Shown here: positions 6,861-8,199 of the stretch, one piece after another
Position numbering within the stretch: position 1 is the stretch's first letter
How the letters are laid out: every line of letters starts with the position of its first letter
NCBI GenBank assembly: GCA_964415935.1
Contig: CAYQCH010000031.1
Location: 1 to 8,199, forward strand
Source: CAYQCH01 sp964415935
GTDB taxonomy: Bacteria; Patescibacteriota; Patescibacteriia; VMEV01; CAYQCH01
DNA: 8,199 nt
Direction of reading: 5' to 3'
Notes under the pieces: generated by a model
Told to the model about the DNA's origin: nothing
What the model saw: the letters and a program-made list of their open reading frames with translations, nothing else
The model's database searches: none
Program-made: the position numbers and the translations under genes

Positions 6861-7268
6861 CTAAGCGATGAGTGAAACGATAAACGAGGTAATAGCGTAG
6901 GCAAGGCCAAGCACAATCATGCCAATGACGACGTTTTTGATGATCTTTTTGGCTTGGGATACTTTTTCGTCATCTCCACCGGCGGTAATCCACAAACCGC
7001 CCGCATACACAATCAAGGCGACGGCCACGACGCCAAGAATTGCAACTGCCGTGTTAATAAAGCGACCGACAATGGACTGCGGCGTGCGCGTTGTGCTCAC
7101 GCCGGAGCCGGATGCAAAGATATTCAGTCGCGAAGCCGCACACTGCAATGCGGAACCGGTGCATTTCTCCGTTGCCCCGGCGCTTTGAGCAAAGACCGGA
7201 ACAGCAAGAAACAGGGCAAAAGCCAACGAAGCCAGAAAAATGGAGACGCGCGCGGCCAGATGATTCAT
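6861..7268 (-). CDS. T4SS pilin-like protein P3 (ectodomain with two cysteines)
   Basis: Predicted exported pilin-like subunit of 135 residues. The signal peptide spans 1-27 ('VFA|QS'). The ectodomain (28-67) contains Cys36 and Cys43 seven residues apart ('EKCTGSALQC'), a possible disulfide loop after export. Helix 1 (about 68-94) ends 'VYAGGLWITAGG', the loop reads 'DDEKVSQAKK', and helix 2 (about 111-134) contains 'LAYAITSFIVSLI'. The protein ends right after helix 2, with no tail. The core is one of the most canonical in the array and close to P1 and P4. It starts 11 nt after the P2 stop without a convincing Shine-Dalgarno at normal spacing (a GAAGGG lies too far upstream). The function as a VirB2/TrbC-like subunit is inferred from family features. 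Confidence 0.86.
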   Translation of the reverse strand: MNHLAARVSIFLASLAFALFLAVPVFAQSAGATEKCTGSALQCAASRLNIFASGSGVSTTRTPQSIVGRFINTAVAILGVVAVALIVYAGGLWITAGGDDEKVSQAKKIIKNVVIGMIVLGLAYAITSFIVSLIA

Positions 7269-7279
7269 AAAGTCATGTG

Positions 7280-7705
7280 TTATTGCCCTTCACCACCCAC
7301 GGTTGGGTTCGTACCCAGGGCTCGATTCAGCTGCTGCAAGGTGAAGTTGACAATGACGTATGAAGCAAAAATAATGACAAGCCCGATAACAGCCCCCTTG
7401 AGAATCGCTTTCGCCGTTTCTACATTTGTTTCGTTTCCCGCCGCCAAAATCCACAATGCGCCGGCGTATACCACCAGCACGAAAACGGCAATGCCGATCA
7501 AACCAAGAAACGCATTTACCACCTGGCCGATAGCGTTGTAGACATTGGCCTGGCTGCCGCGCTGCGCTAACCCGGAACGCTCCAGGGTATTTTGAAATTC
7601 CCCGCGGACATTCACGCCTTGCTGCGCCGAAACAGGCGCTATGGCGAACACGGCGAAAAACAAAGAAAGCGCGGCCACAGAAACACATCGCGTAAACATT
7701 TTCAT
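7280..7705 (-). CDS. T4SS pilin-like protein P2
   Basis: Predicted exported pilin-like subunit of 141 residues. The signal peptide spans 1-27 ('VSA|QQ'), with a polar ectodomain (28-61) containing Arg and Gln. Helix 1 (about 62-87) ends 'VYAGALWILAAG', the loop reads 'NETNVETAK', and helix 2 (about 103-124) is followed by a 17-residue tail ending 'TVGGEGQ'. It departs from the consensus in having Ile-Leu where others have Met/Ile-Thr after the Trp. The ATG at 7705 lies one base after the 3' arm of a long hairpin (7707-7744) and has no Shine-Dalgarno at normal distance; a second ATG two codons on (7699) is equally possible. As the first gene after the palindromic spacer, its expression may be set separately from P1. 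Confidence 0.86.
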   Translation of the reverse strand: MKMFTRCVSVAALSLFFAVFAIAPVSAQQGVNVRGEFQNTLERSGLAQRGSQANVYNAIGQVVNAFLGLIGIAVFVLVVYAGALWILAAGNETNVETAKAILKGAVIGLVIIFASYVIVNFTLQQLNRALGTNPTVGGEGQ

Positions 7706-7706
7706 A

Positions 7707-7744
7707 GGAAGGAAGAAAGTCAGAATCCTGGCTGCCTTCCTTCC
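7707..7744 (-). promoter_or_regulatory. Hairpin 3: inverted repeat abutting the P2 start codon
   Basis: The transcript (minus strand) can fold GGAAGGAAG (7744-7736) onto CTTCCTTCC (7715-7707), a perfect 9-bp outer stem. An inner 6-bp arm (7733-7728 with 7723-7718, one A-C mismatch in the transcript) is capped by a 4-nt loop. The 3' arm ends one nucleotide before the P2 ATG. The 5' arm is the only Shine-Dalgarno-like purine tract upstream of P2, and in this fold it is paired. It may control P2 translation, but this is a structural prediction made by eye. Confidence 0.55.
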
Positions 7745-7772
7745 CCGGAAAGCCCATCGAGCTTTCCGGAGA
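7742..7772 (-). promoter_or_regulatory. Hairpin 2 of the P1-P2 spacer
   Basis: A perfect 9-bp inverted repeat, CCGGAAAGC (7745-7753) and GCTTTCCGG (7761-7769), has a 7-nt loop. In the minus-strand transcript it extends to 12 bp through one U-G and two Watson-Crick pairs (out to 7772/7742). The outer three pairs use bases also needed by hairpin 3, so the two compete at their edge. No T-run follows on either strand, so it is not a classical intrinsic terminator. An mRNA-processing or 3'-end-stabilising element for P1 is the more likely role (inference). Confidence 0.55.
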
Positions 7773-7798
7773 CTATTGAAATTTCAATAGAGTGCACT
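7773..7798. repeat. 18-bp perfect palindrome followed by 8-bp palindrome
   Basis: CTATTGAAATTTCAATAG (7773-7790) is a perfect, loopless palindrome directly followed by AGTGCACT (7791-7798), a second palindrome that runs into the P1 stop codon. Such symmetry can be an operator for a dimeric DNA-binding protein or a hairpin at the P1 mRNA 3' end (hairpin 1 of the spacer). The central AAATTT would make a poor RNA loop but leaves about 6-7 bp of stem. Confidence 0.5.
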
Positions 7799-8174
7799 AT
7801 ACGTTCGTACCGGTCGCGCCAATCAATTGGTTGACGACAAAGTTGGTGATGGCGAACGCCGATAAGATGATGATCAAACCGATAAGACCGGAGAACAACA
7901 CCTTTTTGGCCATTTCTACCTTTTCATCGCTTCCGGCAGCCGTCATCCAAAGGACGCCGCCCCACAGGACGATCAAGACAGCGACGATACCGAGGAAGCT
8001 AAGCGCGATACGAATGACGTTCGCGATCGTTTCACGAGGATCTTGCTGACCCAAACCCGTGGCCGCGCCGTAGTTGACGCCGAAAATGTCCGTCTGCGCG
8101 CCCACCATGGCTGGAACCGCAAACAAGGAGACCGATAAGGCAACACTGGCTAAAAACAGGCCGATTTTTTTCAT
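7797..8174 (-). CDS. T4SS pilin-like protein P1, probable major pilin
   Basis: First and shortest pilin of the array, 125 residues (about 99 after processing). The signal peptide spans 1-26 ('MKKIGLFLAS' start, cleavage 'VGA|QT'). A small ectodomain (27-52), helix 1 (about 53-77, ending 'LWGGVLWMTAAG'), the loop 'SDEKVEMAKK' and helix 2 (about 93-116) follow, with a 9-residue tail. This compact layout is closest to classical VirB2/TrbC pilins, which assemble with phospholipid into conjugative pili. It is the only copy with a strong ribosome-binding site (GGGAGGTGA, 4 nt before ATG), and its 3' side is followed by several hairpins, both consistent with high expression. It has Trp-Gly-Gly where most copies have Tyr-Ala-Gly. 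A holin was considered, but the export signal and the family core argue against it. VirB4/VirB6-type partners, expected upstream, are out of view. Confidence 0.88.
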   Translation of the reverse strand: MKKIGLFLASVALSVSLFAVPAMVGAQTDIFGVNYGAATGLGQQDPRETIANVIRIALSFLGIVAVLIVLWGGVLWMTAAGSDEKVEMAKKVLFSGLIGLIIILSAFAITNFVVNQLIGATGTNV

Positions 8175-8177
8175 AGC

Positions 8178-8188
8178 TCACCTCCCTT
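8178..8188 (-). promoter_or_regulatory. Strong Shine-Dalgarno of P1
   Basis: On the minus strand the bases before the P1 ATG read AAGGGAGGTGA, close to the full anti-Shine-Dalgarno complement, leaving GCT between it and the ATG. No other gene in the window has a comparable site. A short CCC-TTGAA-GGG repeat (8194-8184) overlaps its 5' end and could weakly mask it. Confidence 0.8.
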
Positions 8189-8199
8189 CAAGGGATTTT

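Larger units (their letters stand above)
4928..8174 (-). other. Operon of seven tandem T4SS-pilin-like paralogs (P1-P7)
   Basis: Seven same-strand genes, P1 at the 5' end (7797-8174) to P7 at the 3' end (4928-5452). Gaps in order are 91, 11, 2, 12, 1 and 1 nt, ending at the hairpin terminator at 4898-4923. Every product is a small secreted two-helix protein with the same core: hydrophobic helix, Tyr/Trp-Ala/Gly-Gly, Trp, 'A-x-G', an acidic/polar loop, Ala-Lys, then a Gly-containing second helix. No other gene type interrupts the array. Ectodomain and C-tail lengths differ widely between copies, so they are diverged paralogs rather than recent duplicates. The start of the operon lies at or beyond the window edge. 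Confidence 0.85.

Noticed and set aside
4928..8174. Type IV pilins or holins as the identity of P1-P7
   Set aside because: There is no prepilin-peptidase motif (Gly followed by Phe-Thr-Leu-x-Glu), and every copy has an ordinary AxA-type signal peptide, unlike most holins; there are no phage lysis genes nearby.

Overview
The window looks like a chromosomal segment of a Patescibacteria (Candidate Phyla Radiation) bacterium. The main reason is a run of small two-helix pilins of the type IV secretion pilin kind (VirB2/TrbC-like; the Pfam 'T4SS_pilin' type), which I know chiefly from Patescibacteria. A SpoIID-type wall protein carrying NBR1-like Ig domains fits the same origin. TGA is used as a real stop (the flippase ends in an ATGA overlap with the next gene), so the genetic code is standard and the TGA=Gly lineages (Gracilibacteria/Absconditabacteria) are unlikely. 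The lineage assignment is inference from gene content.

Layout. 63-2435 (minus) encodes a secreted 790-residue protein: signal peptide, three NBR1-like Ig domains, then a SpoIID/LytB domain. A 49-nt divergent spacer (2436-2484) separates it from a two-gene plus-strand unit, 2485-4913: a Wzx/MATE-like polysaccharide flippase and a short GT4-type glycosyltransferase overlapping it by 4 nt. This unit converges on a minus-strand operon, with a bidirectional hairpin terminator (4898-4923) holding the glycosyltransferase stop codon in its loop.

From 8174 down to 4928 the minus strand carries seven consecutive secreted pilin-like paralogs, here called P1 (7797-8174) to P7 (4928-5452) in transcription order. 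All share a signal peptide cut before Gln, a variable short ectodomain, a first helix running into a Y/W-A/G-G-x-L/M-W core, a polar loop with an invariant Ala-Lys, and a second helix. P1 alone has a near-ideal Shine-Dalgarno sequence and is set apart from P2 by a 91-nt spacer made almost entirely of inverted repeats. P2 to P7 are packed with 1-12 nt gaps. The likely reading is a major pilin (P1) plus six lower-expressed variant subunits for a T4SS-like or pilus-like surface machine; this is inference.

No tRNA, rRNA, CRISPR array, insertion sequence or phage gene was seen. The window ends 25 nt upstream of P1, so the operon promoter and any VirB4/VirB6-type partners are out of view.
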